Source of the DNA: Beijerinckiaceae bacterium
Lineage (GTDB): Bacteria > Pseudomonadota > Alphaproteobacteria > Rhizobiales > Beijerinckiaceae
Assembly: GCA_021324915.1 (NCBI GenBank)
Contig: JAJPIC010000002.1
Coordinates: forward strand, 1-38,261
Reading direction: 5' to 3'
DNA: 38,261 bases
The notes beneath the pieces are model-generated. The model had not been told where the DNA came from, did no database searches, and saw nothing but the letters and a program-made list of their open reading frames with translations. The translations under genes were made by a program, and so were the position numbers. Shown piece after piece: positions 16,298 to 26,309 of this stretch (position 1 is its first letter; each line of letters begins with the position of its first letter).

Positions 16298-17329
16298 ATG
16301 CAAGATTATGATCCCCATCGCCGCAACCTTCTCATCGCCGCTGCCGCTGCGGGCGTTGCAGCGGTCGGTCCCGCCGCCGCGCAGACGCGCACGGATGCCG
16401 GGGTGAAGGTCCTCGATGGACAGCCCATGCCGGAACCGCCGCCGGACAAGAGCGCCGGTCCGGTCCGGCCGGCCCGCGGCAGCGTGCTCAATGGCAAATT
16501 GGCGGTCGTCACGGGCGCGGCGCGCGGAATCGGGCGTGCCATCGCCGTTGAGCTTGCCGCGAACGGCGCCGATGTCGTCGCGCTCGATATTTGCGGACCC
16601 GTTTCTCCCGCTTCGGATGCGGCACCCGCAACTCCCGAAGAGCTCAATGACACAGTCGGGCAGATCCGCAATTACGGGCGGCGCGGCGAAGGCATCAAGG
16701 CCGACATTCGCGACGTGGCCGCGCTGCGTGAAATCGCCGACAGGATCGAGCACGATTACGGCAAGGTCGATATTGTCGTTGCCAATGCAGCGATCCAGGG
16801 CTGGAGACCGCTTCTCGAGATGAAGGATTCCGATTGGCGCGACGTGATCGAAAATAATCTCAACGGGACAGCCAATACCGTCCGCGCCTTCGCACCCAAA
16901 ATGGTCGCGCGCGGAAAAGGCCGCTTGATCCTCCTCTCGTCGATGCAAGGGAAACATGGCACCAAGGATGCCGCGAACTATTGCGCATCCAAATGGGGCA
17001 TTCTCGGTCTGATGAAATCGGCGGCCATGGAGTTCGGGCAATATAACATCACCGTCAACGCAATCATTCCCGGTCTCGTCGACACACCGCTTACCCGGCA
17101 TGAAAAACGCCTGACCGAAAGCATGGCCGAGACCGGCCGCAAGCCGCCGGCAGCGCCCACGCCGCAAGAGGCTTGGGACTGGCGGGCGCCGACGGTTCCT
17201 CTGAAGGTCGGCTGGCTGCAGCCGGATGACATTTCGCCAGTGGCCGTCTTTCTGGCTTCGGATGCCGCGAATATGGTCACGGGCGCGGAATATGAAGTGA
17301 CGGGCGGCGATAGCGCGAAGGATGTTTGA
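16298..17329 (+). CDS. Short-chain dehydrogenase/reductase with Tat-like leader
   Basis: A 343-residue SDR. The cofactor site TGAARGIG follows a strand at about residue 70. NAAIQG is the NNAG-equivalent, and the catalytic residues are Ser215 (LLSS), Tyr228 and Lys232 (YCASK). The leader HRRNLLIAAAAAGVAAVG, ending PAAAQ, resembles a Tat or Sec export signal with a twin arginine, and a Pro-rich linker (PMPEPPPDKSAGPVRP) separates it from the enzyme. ATG 16298 is chosen because AGGAG lies 8 bases upstream; the longer frame overlaps the MarR gene. Export of a nucleotide-dependent SDR is unusual, so either the cofactor is pre-bound or the leader is not functional. The substrate is unknown. Confidence 0.87.
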   Translation: MQDYDPHRRNLLIAAAAAGVAAVGPAAAQTRTDAGVKVLDGQPMPEPPPDKSAGPVRPARGSVLNGKLAVVTGAARGIGRAIAVELAANGADVVALDICGPVSPASDAAPATPEELNDTVGQIRNYGRRGEGIKADIRDVAALREIADRIEHDYGKVDIVVANAAIQGWRPLLEMKDSDWRDVIENNLNGTANTVRAFAPKMVARGKGRLILLSSMQGKHGTKDAANYCASKWGILGLMKSAAMEFGQYNITVNAIIPGLVDTPLTRHEKRLTESMAETGRKPPAAPTPQEAWDWRAPTVPLKVGWLQPDDISPVAVFLASDAANMVTGAEYEVTGGDSAKDV

Positions 17330-17337
17330 CCGCTAAG

Positions 17338-17493
17338 TCAGTGTCCGAATGCAAACCAGAGCGCGGCGATGAGGACGATCCCGACGAGGCCGGCAAGAAA
17401 GATCATGCGGCGCGTGCGCGTCTTCAATATGATCTCGCCTTGGCGCGCTTTTTCGGCCGGATATGCGATCTGCCTCTCGCCGTTGCTGGTCAT
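17338..17493 (-). CDS. Small single-span membrane protein (51 aa)
   Basis: A 51-residue protein with a soluble N-terminus containing YPAEKARQGEIILKTRTRR and a C-terminal span MIFLAGLVGIVLIAALWFAF. The 'YPAE-ARQGEI-L-TRTRR' pattern is one I associate with a widespread but functionally unknown small protein of Rhizobiales, often misannotated as a transporter component. ATG at 17493 follows GGAGGA about 16 bases upstream with GGAG nearer. It is divergent from the PEBP gene at 17573. The stop falls 9 bases after the convergent SDR stop. The gene is below common length cut-offs and easily missed. Confidence 0.75.
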   Translation of the reverse strand: MTSNGERQIAYPAEKARQGEIILKTRTRRMIFLAGLVGIVLIAALWFAFGH

Positions 17494-17572
17494 CGTGCTC
17501 GCTCCGTTCCTCCTCGTTCAGGAACCGGGGAGAGAGGCGAATGTTCCCCGCACCGAGGTGACGGAGGCGGCG

Positions 17573-18034
17573 ATGAGATTCAGCCTGGAGAGTCCCGCTT
17601 TCCATAATGGCGCGGCCATTCCGCGCAAATTCGCCCGCGCCGGCGACAATCTCTCACCCCCGCTGAAATGGCAGGGCGCACCGGCAGGCACGAAGAGCTT
17701 CGTGCTGATCATTGCCGATCCGGACGCACCGGTCGGCACCTTCTATCATTGGGCGGTCTATGATCTTCCTGCCGATCGAACCGAACTTGCCGAAGGAGCG
17801 GGAAGAGAAAACGGCGGCCTCGCCCAAGGCACCAATGATTTCGGCGATGCATTTTACGATGGCCCGCAGCCGCCCAGGGGCCACGGCATCCATCATTATC
17901 ATTTCCGCCTTGCCGCGCTCGACGTCGCAACGCTCGACGCGAGCGCGCGCGACAAGGTCGCCGAGATCTGGGAAAAGGCGCGCCCGCATATCCTGGCCGA
18001 GACCGAGTTCGTCGGCACATATGAGACGCGCTAA
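17573..18034 (+). CDS. YbhB/YbcL-family (PEBP-like) protein
   Basis: A 153-residue protein of the phosphatidylethanolamine-binding fold. It shows the family marks DPDAPVGTFYHWAVYDLP and GIHHYHFRLAAL, with IPRKFARAGDNLSPPLKW near the N-terminus. Bacterial members are small cytosolic or periplasmic proteins of unclear function. ATG 17573 is preferred because GGAGG lies just upstream and the length matches E. coli YbhB/YbcL. The open frame reaches back to 17369 only because it runs antisense across the 51-aa gene. No partner gene is evident. Confidence 0.88.
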   Translation: MRFSLESPAFHNGAAIPRKFARAGDNLSPPLKWQGAPAGTKSFVLIIADPDAPVGTFYHWAVYDLPADRTELAEGAGRENGGLAQGTNDFGDAFYDGPQPPRGHGIHHYHFRLAALDVATLDASARDKVAEIWEKARPHILAETEFVGTYETR

Positions 18035-18066
18035 ATTCCCTCGCATGAAGGGCCTTTCCGGCCGAA

Positions 18067-18105
18067 CCTCACCCTATCCCTTTCCTCGCAGACGGAGGGA
18101 AGGAG
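18067..18105. repeat. Imperfect intergenic hairpin, 'CCTCACCCTA' repeat type
   Basis: CCTCACCCTATCCCTTTCCT is followed after a short loop by GGAGGGAAGG, giving an imperfect stem between the convergent PEBP and foldase genes. The opening CCTCACCCTA recurs at 23629, so this looks like a dispersed palindromic repeat that may act as a terminator. Confidence 0.55.
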
Positions 18106-18113
18106 TCCTTCCC

Positions 18114-19016
18114 TTATTTCTTGTCCGCCGGAGCTTGAGCATTGGCCGGGGCCGGGGTTGGGGCCGGAGCCGGCGTGGCGGGCGCCTGCATCGTCGGCGC
18201 GTCGGGGCTGCGTTCGATTTTTGCGTCCTTGTGCAGCTGCTGGATCAATTGCGCCTGCGCTTGCTGGACCACGAAATTCTCGACCTGCCCTTTCACCTGA
18301 TCGAAAGGCGGGAACGTCGTCTGCCGCTTGCCTTCGACCTTGATGATGTGCCAGCCGAACTGCGTCTTTACCGGATCTGACACTTGGCCGACATCGAGCT
18401 TGAAGGCGGCATCGGCAAATTCCGGCACCATTCGGTCCTTGGTGAACCAGCCGAGGTCGCCCCCGTCGGCGCCGCCATCCTTCGAGACGTCCTTTGCGAC
18501 CTTGGCGAAATCCTCGCCTGCCTTGATGCGTTTCAGCGCCGCTTCGGCTTGCGCCTCGGTATCGACCAAGATGTGGCGGGCGTGAATTTCGGTCTGCGGC
18601 TTCTGGGCCTTCGCCGCCGCATCATAGGTCTCCTGCAGCTTTTGCGGCGTCACGGCCGCGTTGGCAATTTTGCTGAGCAGGGCTTCGGTCAGAATCTTGT
18701 CGTGGAAATAGGCAAGCCGTTTGGCGAAATCCGGATCCTGGTCGAGCTTGTCGGAGGCGGCCTTCTGCGCGACGAGCGTGCTGTCGATGAGATAATCGAG
18801 GAGATAGGCGTCGCGCGCCTTGCCCTGCAATTGTTGCGGAATGCTCTGCCCCAAATCTTCTGCCGCAATCTTGAGATCATTATCGGTGATCTGCTGACCG
18901 TTCACGGTGGCGAGCACCGCAGCCGCGGCCGGCTCCGCCGTCAAGCCGGCCGGCAACGACAGGATCAGGGCAATGGCGAGGCCGAAGCCCCCGGCCCGCA
19001 GAGTTTTACTCGACAT
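18114..19016 (-). CDS. Exported parvulin-type peptidyl-prolyl cis-trans isomerase
   Basis: A 300-residue periplasmic foldase. It has an N-terminal signal peptide (AGGFGLAIALILSLPAGLTA), a SurA/PpiD-like chaperone domain (about 30-140), and a parvulin rotamase core from HARHILVDTEAQAEAALKR to FGWHIIKVEGKR (about 158-250) that includes GGDLGWFTKDRMVPEF. The tail is a low-complexity Pro/Ala stretch. ATG 19016 has GGAGGAAA directly upstream. It is divergent from secA across a 390-base gap. Such proteins assist folding of Sec-exported proteins, so the pairing with secA makes functional sense. The open frame continues far upstream through antisense secA, which is not coding. Confidence 0.93.
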   Translation of the reverse strand: MSSKTLRAGGFGLAIALILSLPAGLTAEPAAAAVLATVNGQQITDNDLKIAAEDLGQSIPQQLQGKARDAYLLDYLIDSTLVAQKAASDKLDQDPDFAKRLAYFHDKILTEALLSKIANAAVTPQKLQETYDAAAKAQKPQTEIHARHILVDTEAQAEAALKRIKAGEDFAKVAKDVSKDGGADGGDLGWFTKDRMVPEFADAAFKLDVGQVSDPVKTQFGWHIIKVEGKRQTTFPPFDQVKGQVENFVVQQAQAQLIQQLHKDAKIERSPDAPTMQAPATPAPAPTPAPANAQAPADKK

Positions 19017-19406
19017 CTGGTTTCCTCCTAAGCTTCGGCGAAGTGATTGGCGCTCCTGCGCGGGAAATCCGGCGTAAGTGGGACTTGAGAGGCAATCGCC
19101 GTAAGCCGGAAAGGTCAAGATCCGTTGACAAGAACGGTTCAATTGACAAGGTCCGACCCCCCTCTTATCTCTGGCGCAGCGGAGCGCGGCGCGGGTGTGC
19201 CGTCCGAGAATGCCTGAAATCAATGCATTAGAGCCTCGACCCCGCGGCTCGAGATTTCCCTCAAAAGGGCGCCTCAACGGGCTCGGCTTCACGCGTTGCA
19301 CGTTCGTCATGTCTCGGCGGCAACGAATGGGATTGCGCCTGCGTCGCGTGCGCTGTCTACCCTTGTTCGGGATGGCCGATAACATTCGGCCGCGAAAGGC
19401 TTGCTG
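19017..19406. other. Intergenic region between the divergent foldase gene and secA
   Basis: A 390-base stretch with no convincing gene. It holds the ribosome binding site of the foldase gene at its left end, a pair of TTGACAAG boxes at 19125 and 19144, and a potential secA leader of about 230 bases. A GTG-started 70-codon frame (19195-19407) ends on the secA start codon but shows no signal peptide or known arrest motif. Confidence 0.6.
19125..19172 (+). promoter_or_regulatory. Putative secA promoter with doubled TTGACA
   Basis: Two perfect -35-like boxes, TTGACA at 19125-19130 and 19144-19149, lie 19 bases apart, each within TTGACAAG. The second is followed by TTATCT/TATCTC near 19165-19171 at 15-16 bases, an acceptable -10 for an alphaproteobacterial housekeeping promoter. 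Confidence 0.5.
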
Positions 19407-22223
<2,817 letters not shown>

Positions 22224-22225
22224 GG

Positions 22226-22269
22226 CCTTCTCCCCTTCCCCCATGAGCAGAGCGAAATGGGAGAGAAGG
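22226..22269 (+). terminator. Hairpin downstream of secA
   Basis: CCTTCTCCC at 22226-22234 pairs with GGGAGAGAAGG at 22259-22269 with one bulge, directly after the secA stop. No T-tract is present, so termination is presumed only from position. Confidence 0.5.
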
Positions 22270-22295
22270 CGCGGATGAGCGCTGGGAATCGGCCG

Positions 22296-22402
22296 CTTCC
22301 CCGGACGAGCTCGCGAACCGGCGAAGATCCGGGGCCCAGGGCCGACGCGAATTCGAGCCTTTGCTCCTGGATCCCGGATCGGCGCGTCGCGCCGTCCGGG
22401 AA
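22296..22402. repeat. Dispersed ~100-bp palindromic repeat, copy A
   Basis: It starts CTTCCCCGGACGAGC and ends GCCGTCCGGGAA, so its ends are inverted. Inner blocks GATCCGGGGCCC and TGGATCCCGGATCGGCGCG are shared with copy B (36887-36980). It is intergenic, between secA and the FAD oxidoreductase gene. It resembles the short palindromic elements (RIME/REP-like) of Rhizobiales chromosomes. Confidence 0.8.
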
Positions 22403-22408
22403 TGTGCC

Positions 22409-22427
22409 CTCCCCGTAGAACGGGGAG
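22409..22427. terminator. Perfect short hairpin next to repeat copy A
   Basis: CTCCCCGT and ACGGGGAG form an 8-bp stem around AGA. It lies about 80 bases before the oxidoreductase start and may end read-through from secA or belong to the repeat cluster. Confidence 0.5.
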
Positions 22428-22506
22428 ACGAGGCGCTTCACGCCGCAGCTTCGATCAACTAGCCTCGCGGCGCACCTGCCGAGACATCCCGTCACGGGAG
22501 AGGCGG

Positions 22507-23610
22507 ATGTTGACCTGCAAAATTTCACCCTGCACGATTGTCGGCGCAAGTTTCGCGGGTCTTGCCTGCGCGATGCGGCTTGCCGAAGCCGGCATTGAGG
22601 TCGAAATCATCGAGCGCAAATCGGAGCCCGGCGAAAAGCTCCACACGACCGGCATTCTCGTGCGCGACGTGACGGACCGCATCGCATGGCTCGGCGAACT
22701 GCCGGAAGGTCTCACGCGGCGAATCGAGGGCGTGCGGCTCTATGCGCCGAGCCTGCGCTCGGTCGATCTCTCCGCGCCGAATTATTATTTCCTCGCGACC
22801 GATACGCCGCAGGTCCTGCGCTGGATGGCGCAGCGCTGCGAGAGGCTCGGCGCCAAAATCCATTATGGCGCAACTTTCGGTGGCGCCGAGCCTTGCGGCG
22901 ACGGATTCACCTTGCCGCAGTTCGGGCATTGCTCCTTCCTCGTCGGTGCAGACGGACCTCTATCGCAAATCGCCCGGAGCTTGGGGCTTGGGCAGAACCG
23001 CGAATTCATCTTCGGCATCGAGCACGAATATGAGGGCTTGGCGATCGATGGCGCGGACCGGCTGCATTGTTTCATCGATCGCCGTCTGGCGCCGGGCTAT
23101 ATCGGCTGGGTCGTTGCAGGCGTCGGCATCGTCCAAGTCGGATTGGCACGGCGACTGCGCGGCACCGCCAGCGAAGCGAAGGCCGCAATGAGCGCCTTCC
23201 TCGAGAAGATCGCACCGCTCTTCGATGTTCGCGACACGACGCCGATCCATATCCGCGCCGGCCTCATACCATGTGGGGGATTGGTGAGCCCCTTGGCAAG
23301 GCCCCGCGCGCTGCTCGTGGGAGACGCCGCCGGCATGGTGTCGCCGCTGACGGCGGGCGGAATCCATACCGCGCTGGAACATGGCCACGCGGCCGGTCAA
23401 GCGATCGCCGATTTCTTGCACGGAACTGCGCCCGATCCTTCCGAAAAATTCATCGCCTCCTATCCGCACTTCCGGATGAAGCGCACGCTGCGCTGGCTCT
23501 ACGATCATTTTCAGAATGATCTTGCCTTCGATCTCCTCATCGGCACGCCGCCCGTGCGCGCGGCGGCACGGATCGTTTTCTTTCAGAGGAAGCGGCGGAC
23601 GTTTTCGTAG
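22507..23610 (+). CDS. FAD-dependent oxidoreductase (geranylgeranyl-reductase/monooxygenase-like)
   Basis: A 367-residue flavoprotein. The N-terminal dinucleotide fold is CTIVGASFAGLACAMRLAEA followed by VEIIERK. A second FAD motif, LLVGDAAGMVSPLTAGGI (about residue 268), contains the GD that contacts FAD ribityl in the PHBH/GGR superfamily. EKLHTTGILVRD near residue 45 and FLVGADGPLSQIARSLGL fit the same group. There is no membrane anchor. ATG 22507 is chosen for GGGAGAGG upstream; the frame extends back into repeat DNA. The gene is monocistronic and ends in a hairpin. The substrate is unknown; isoprenoid reduction or hydroxylation are the main options. Confidence 0.85.
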   Translation: MLTCKISPCTIVGASFAGLACAMRLAEAGIEVEIIERKSEPGEKLHTTGILVRDVTDRIAWLGELPEGLTRRIEGVRLYAPSLRSVDLSAPNYYFLATDTPQVLRWMAQRCERLGAKIHYGATFGGAEPCGDGFTLPQFGHCSFLVGADGPLSQIARSLGLGQNREFIFGIEHEYEGLAIDGADRLHCFIDRRLAPGYIGWVVAGVGIVQVGLARRLRGTASEAKAAMSAFLEKIAPLFDVRDTTPIHIRAGLIPCGGLVSPLARPRALLVGDAAGMVSPLTAGGIHTALEHGHAAGQAIADFLHGTAPDPSEKFIASYPHFRMKRTLRWLYDHFQNDLAFDLLIGTPPVRAAARIVFFQRKRRTFS

Positions 23611-23628
23611 GTGGCTGATCACCCGGCC

Positions 23629-23664
23629 CCTCACCCTAACCCTCTCCCCGCGCGTGGGGAGAGG
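23629..23664. repeat. Intergenic palindrome with 'CCTCACCCTA' lead, likely terminator
   Basis: CCTCACCCTAAC leads into CCTCTCCCC (23641-23649), a 6-base loop, and GGGGAGAGG (23656-23664): a perfect 9-bp stem just after the oxidoreductase stop. The lead matches the element at 18067. It probably terminates the oxidoreductase transcript and so insulates DNA that once led into priA. Confidence 0.7.
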
Positions 23665-23704
23665 GAATATCCGGAAATTTGCCTTGTGCCTGAAATGTTC
23701 TAAG

Positions 23705-23713
23705 CCTCACCCA
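23705..23713. repeat. Target-site duplication, left copy
   Basis: CCTCACCCA directly precedes the left inverted repeat and is repeated directly after the right one (26335-26343). Eight bases (CTCACCCA) would match the duplication size I know for IS1595-family elements; the ninth C may be coincidence or may belong to the element end. Confidence 0.9.
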
Positions 23714-23738
23714 GGGGATATTATACTTGACGGGACCA
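23714..23738 (+). repeat. Left terminal inverted repeat of the IS1595-family element
   Basis: It begins GGGGATATTATACTTGACGG and continues to ACCA. It matches the reverse complement of 26310-26334 at 24 of 25 bases; the mismatch is the G after ACTT. Read outward to the left it contains TATAAT. Confidence 0.95.
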
Positions 23739-23777
23739 TCTACATGAAATAGAGTTACGGAATAAGGGGATTCCGCA

Positions 23778-24719
23778 ATGGCCCGTTCGATTTTCAGTCA
23801 GCCGCAGTTCAATGACGAAGCTGCCGCTTATGCCTATGTCGAGGCGCGGCTTTGGCCCGATGGCCCAATCTGCCCTCATTGTGGCGTGATCGGGAAGGCC
23901 GGCAAGCTCAGCGGCAAAACTGATCGTATCGGCTCCTATAAATGCTACGCCTGCCGCAAGAAATTCTCGGTCAAGGTCGGAACGATCTTTGAGTCCAGCC
24001 ATATCGCAATGCGAGATTGGCTCACGGCTATTCATCTGCTTTGCTCGTCCAAGAAAGGCATATCCGCAAACCAGCTTTCGCGCACACTTGGGATTACGCT
24101 CAAGTCCGCTTGGTTTGTGGCGCATCGCATTCGCGAGGCTATGCGCGACGGCGCGCTCGCCCCTTTAGGTGGTGAGGGCAAAACGATTGAGGCCGATGAA
24201 ACTTACATCGGCAACATCAGAGGTGCGCCGAAGCGCCATCGCAATGTGCAACACAAGAATATGGTCCTGACGCTCGTCGAGCGCGGCGGCTCCGCGCGTT
24301 CGTTCCATATCGACGGCAAAGCGATCTCGGATGTTATGCCAATCATCCGAGAGAACGTAGCGCACGAAAGCCGCATCAACACCGACGAAGCCAAGCACTA
24401 TTACGATGTCGGCAAAGAGTATGCCGCACATGAAACCGTCAATCACGCGCGCGAAGAATATGCGCGCAAGGATGGCGCTCGCCTAATCAGCACCAACACG
24501 GTCGAAGGCTATTATTCGATCTTCAAGCGCGGCATGAAAGGCGTCTACCAGCACTGCGGCGAACGCCATTTACATCGTTATCTGGCGGAATTTGACTTTC
24601 GCTATTCAAACCGTGCACGCTTGGGGATTGATGATCAGGCGCGTGCGGAGCGTGCCTTAAGCGGCATAGTTGGCAAACGCCTAACTTACCGGGTCTCATT
24701 GGGCGCGGGGGGGGAATAG
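23778..24719 (+). CDS. IS1595-family transposase (ISXO2-like)
   Basis: A 313-residue DDE transposase. An N-terminal zinc ribbon has Cys32/Cys35 (CPHC) and Cys56/Cys59 (CYAC). A helical DNA-binding part (about 75-125) follows, with SANQLSRTLGITLKSAWFVA as the helix-turn-helix. The catalytic domain has Asp140 (EADETYIG), Asp203 (NTDEAKHY) and Glu243 in NTVEGYYSIFKRGMKGVYQH, the characteristic ISXO2 third motif with its following Lys. The protein is full length with no frameshift. ATG 23778 has AAGGGGA upstream. The first passenger gene follows after 8 bases, so cargo and transposase are probably co-transcribed. Confidence 0.95.
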   Translation: MARSIFSQPQFNDEAAAYAYVEARLWPDGPICPHCGVIGKAGKLSGKTDRIGSYKCYACRKKFSVKVGTIFESSHIAMRDWLTAIHLLCSSKKGISANQLSRTLGITLKSAWFVAHRIREAMRDGALAPLGGEGKTIEADETYIGNIRGAPKRHRNVQHKNMVLTLVERGGSARSFHIDGKAISDVMPIIRENVAHESRINTDEAKHYYDVGKEYAAHETVNHAREEYARKDGARLISTNTVEGYYSIFKRGMKGVYQHCGERHLHRYLAEFDFRYSNRARLGIDDQARAERALSGIVGKRLTYRVSLGAGGE

Positions 24720-24727
24720 GCAAGAAG

Positions 24728-25582
24728 ATGGACCGTATCGTAATTACGATACATCCGGCCCCTTCCGACGAAGGGTTGCTGAGCGTCGCCGACGCAATGC
24801 AACAGGTTCTGGATTCTATGAAGCTTTTTGAAGATGCCCAATCGTCTCTGGGTAATCCCCGTGAAAGCTTTGCATGGAAGCTAGAAAGGGCTTCGGCGAA
24901 CAGCCCCTTTACCGTCGTGGCAATTGCTCAACCCTTAAATCCGACTGTTGATATTTCATCGGCTGTGAGACGAGTAAAGGCCGAAGTCTCCGAAGGGCTT
25001 CGTAATTTAATCACTCATGGGTCCACGTCGCCTTGGATGACTCAAGATAGTCTCTCTGCGGCTCGCAGCCTCTTTGCGAGAAATAGAAATGGGATAGGGG
25101 AAACCGCCATCGATTTTGAAGACGGCGAAGTTTTATCCATCGACCGAACTCAAGCGGCCGCTGGGATACAGGCCATTGCTGGCATAAACGTAATGGTCCT
25201 TGATCAGGACTTACCGGCTCGTCAGTCCTTTGGTGAGATTGAGGGCGTCATGGTCGCGGCTGGGCGTTATCGGAATCGCGCCGCTATTCAAATCAAAAAT
25301 GAGCTTTACGGATTTGTATGGTGCGCACTATCCAAATCACTAATCGCTAGGTTTGGAAGCGAACATTCCATGGCGGAAATCTGGGAAGGAAAAACGGTCG
25401 GGGTTCAGGGGCGTCTTTCCTATGCTAATGGCGGCAAGCTTACGTTCATCGACGCACTTGATCTTCGCGAAATTTCTGCGGCACCACGTGTAGACTTGTC
25501 GTCCACTCTCGATCCTAATTTCACCGCCGGGATGGACCCTCATGAATATCTAGAAAAACTCCACGAAGGGCAGATTGGCTAA
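24728..25582 (+). CDS. Transposon passenger protein of unknown function (284 aa)
   Basis: I do not recognise this family. There is no signal peptide or membrane span. The N-terminal half (about 1-110) is mixed alpha/beta with a possible small-molecule or nucleic-acid role. The segment from about 175 to 260 (FGEIEGVMVAAG ... WEGKTVGVQGRLSYANGGKL ... IDALDLREI) shows the alternating strand pattern of an OB-like or similar small beta-barrel, which is inference from pattern only. ATG 24728 lies 8 bases after the transposase stop, with AAGA upstream. It overlaps the PIN gene by 8 bases, so the two are tightly coupled. That makes it a candidate partner, antitoxin or target-specificity subunit of the PIN protein. 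Confidence 0.75.
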   Translation: MDRIVITIHPAPSDEGLLSVADAMQQVLDSMKLFEDAQSSLGNPRESFAWKLERASANSPFTVVAIAQPLNPTVDISSAVRRVKAEVSEGLRNLITHGSTSPWMTQDSLSAARSLFARNRNGIGETAIDFEDGEVLSIDRTQAAAGIQAIAGINVMVLDQDLPARQSFGEIEGVMVAAGRYRNRAAIQIKNELYGFVWCALSKSLIARFGSEHSMAEIWEGKTVGVQGRLSYANGGKLTFIDALDLREISAAPRVDLSSTLDPNFTAGMDPHEYLEKLHEGQIG

Positions 25583-26078
25583 AAGAGTATATTGGGACTC
25601 TTGTACTTTTCTCGGACTGATCAATCAGGAACCGGGAAAGATGAACGATTCTGCGGCGGTTTGGAAAGATGCGGAGCGAGGGGAAGTGTCGATCTACACT
25701 TCATTTTTCGCATTCGCTGAGGTTTTCAAAGTCAAATGTGTAGATCCAGGAAAGCCTCTGACGGAGGAAAATGACAAGGCGATAGAACAAATCTTTAGGC
25801 AGCCATGGATCAAGCCCGTAGTGGTGGATGAAAGAATTGGTGTAGCCGCGCGAAGGCTTATGCGCCATCACCCGACGTGCAAAAAGCCAGCGGATGCAAT
25901 CCATCTTGCGACCGCATTAGCTTTGAACGTTGATGAAATGCATACCTTCGACGGGTCGGACCTTCTTGGATTGGACGGCAAGGTAAATCGCGCGGATGGA
26001 AAACCATTGAAAATTTGTCGCCCAAAGTCAGTTCCTAAAGCTCCGAAAGAACCGAGCCTGTTCGAAGAGGTGCCATAA
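25575..26078 (+). CDS. PIN-domain protein (VapC-like nuclease) on the transposon
   Basis: A 167-residue protein with the acidic residues of a PIN ribonuclease: Asp8 (VYWDSCTFL), Glu49 (FFAFAEVF), Asp107 (KPADAIHLATAL) and Asp126/Asp129 (HTFDGSDL). The core is followed by a Lys/Pro-rich tail of about 30 residues. The start is TTG 25575, set by GAAGGG just upstream and by the position of the first strand; it lies inside the end of the 284-aa gene. VapC-type toxins usually follow a small antitoxin of about 80 residues, but here the upstream partner is 284 residues and a 65-aa protein follows 4 bases downstream. The order is therefore unusual for a toxin-antitoxin pair. Confidence 0.85.
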   Translation: MAKRVYWDSCTFLGLINQEPGKMNDSAAVWKDAERGEVSIYTSFFAFAEVFKVKCVDPGKPLTEENDKAIEQIFRQPWIKPVVVDERIGVAARRLMRHHPTCKKPADAIHLATALALNVDEMHTFDGSDLLGLDGKVNRADGKPLKICRPKSVPKAPKEPSLFEEVP

Positions 26079-26082
26079 GATC

Positions 26083-26280
26083 GTGCCTGCCAAGAAATCT
26101 CAAATCTCAGATGCCGAACGCGCCAAACGCATCCGTGAAGCAGCGCGCGAGCTTGAGACAAGCAACGATCCGGATGATTTTGACATGGCCTTCGACAGGG
26201 TCGCGAAGGTGAAAAAGCCAAACGAGCCGCCGAAGACGGTTCGGGCGACCTGGAATCCACCGCCGAAGCCGAAGAACTAG
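26083..26280 (+). CDS. Small charged transposon passenger protein (65 aa)
   Basis: A 65-residue protein with a Lys-rich start (PAKKSQISDAERAKRIREAA), an acidic middle (NDPDDFDMAFDRVAKVKK) and a Pro-rich tail. It starts at GTG 26083, four bases after the PIN stop. The first 30 residues read as a helix. Size and charge would suit an antitoxin or a small adaptor, but no known antitoxin fold is visible. It ends about 30 bases before the right inverted repeat, so it is plainly part of the element. Confidence that it is translated is moderate. Confidence 0.6.
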   Translation: MPAKKSQISDAERAKRIREAARELETSNDPDDFDMAFDRVAKVKKPNEPPKTVRATWNPPPKPKN

Positions 26281-26309
26281 ATCGTCCTCTCCACTTCTAC
26301 AGCTTGCCG

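Noticed and set aside
17369-17572. Extended N-terminus of the PEBP protein with an apparent membrane span
   Set aside because: It is antisense to the 51-aa gene, and ATG 17573 has its own ribosome binding site and gives the family length.
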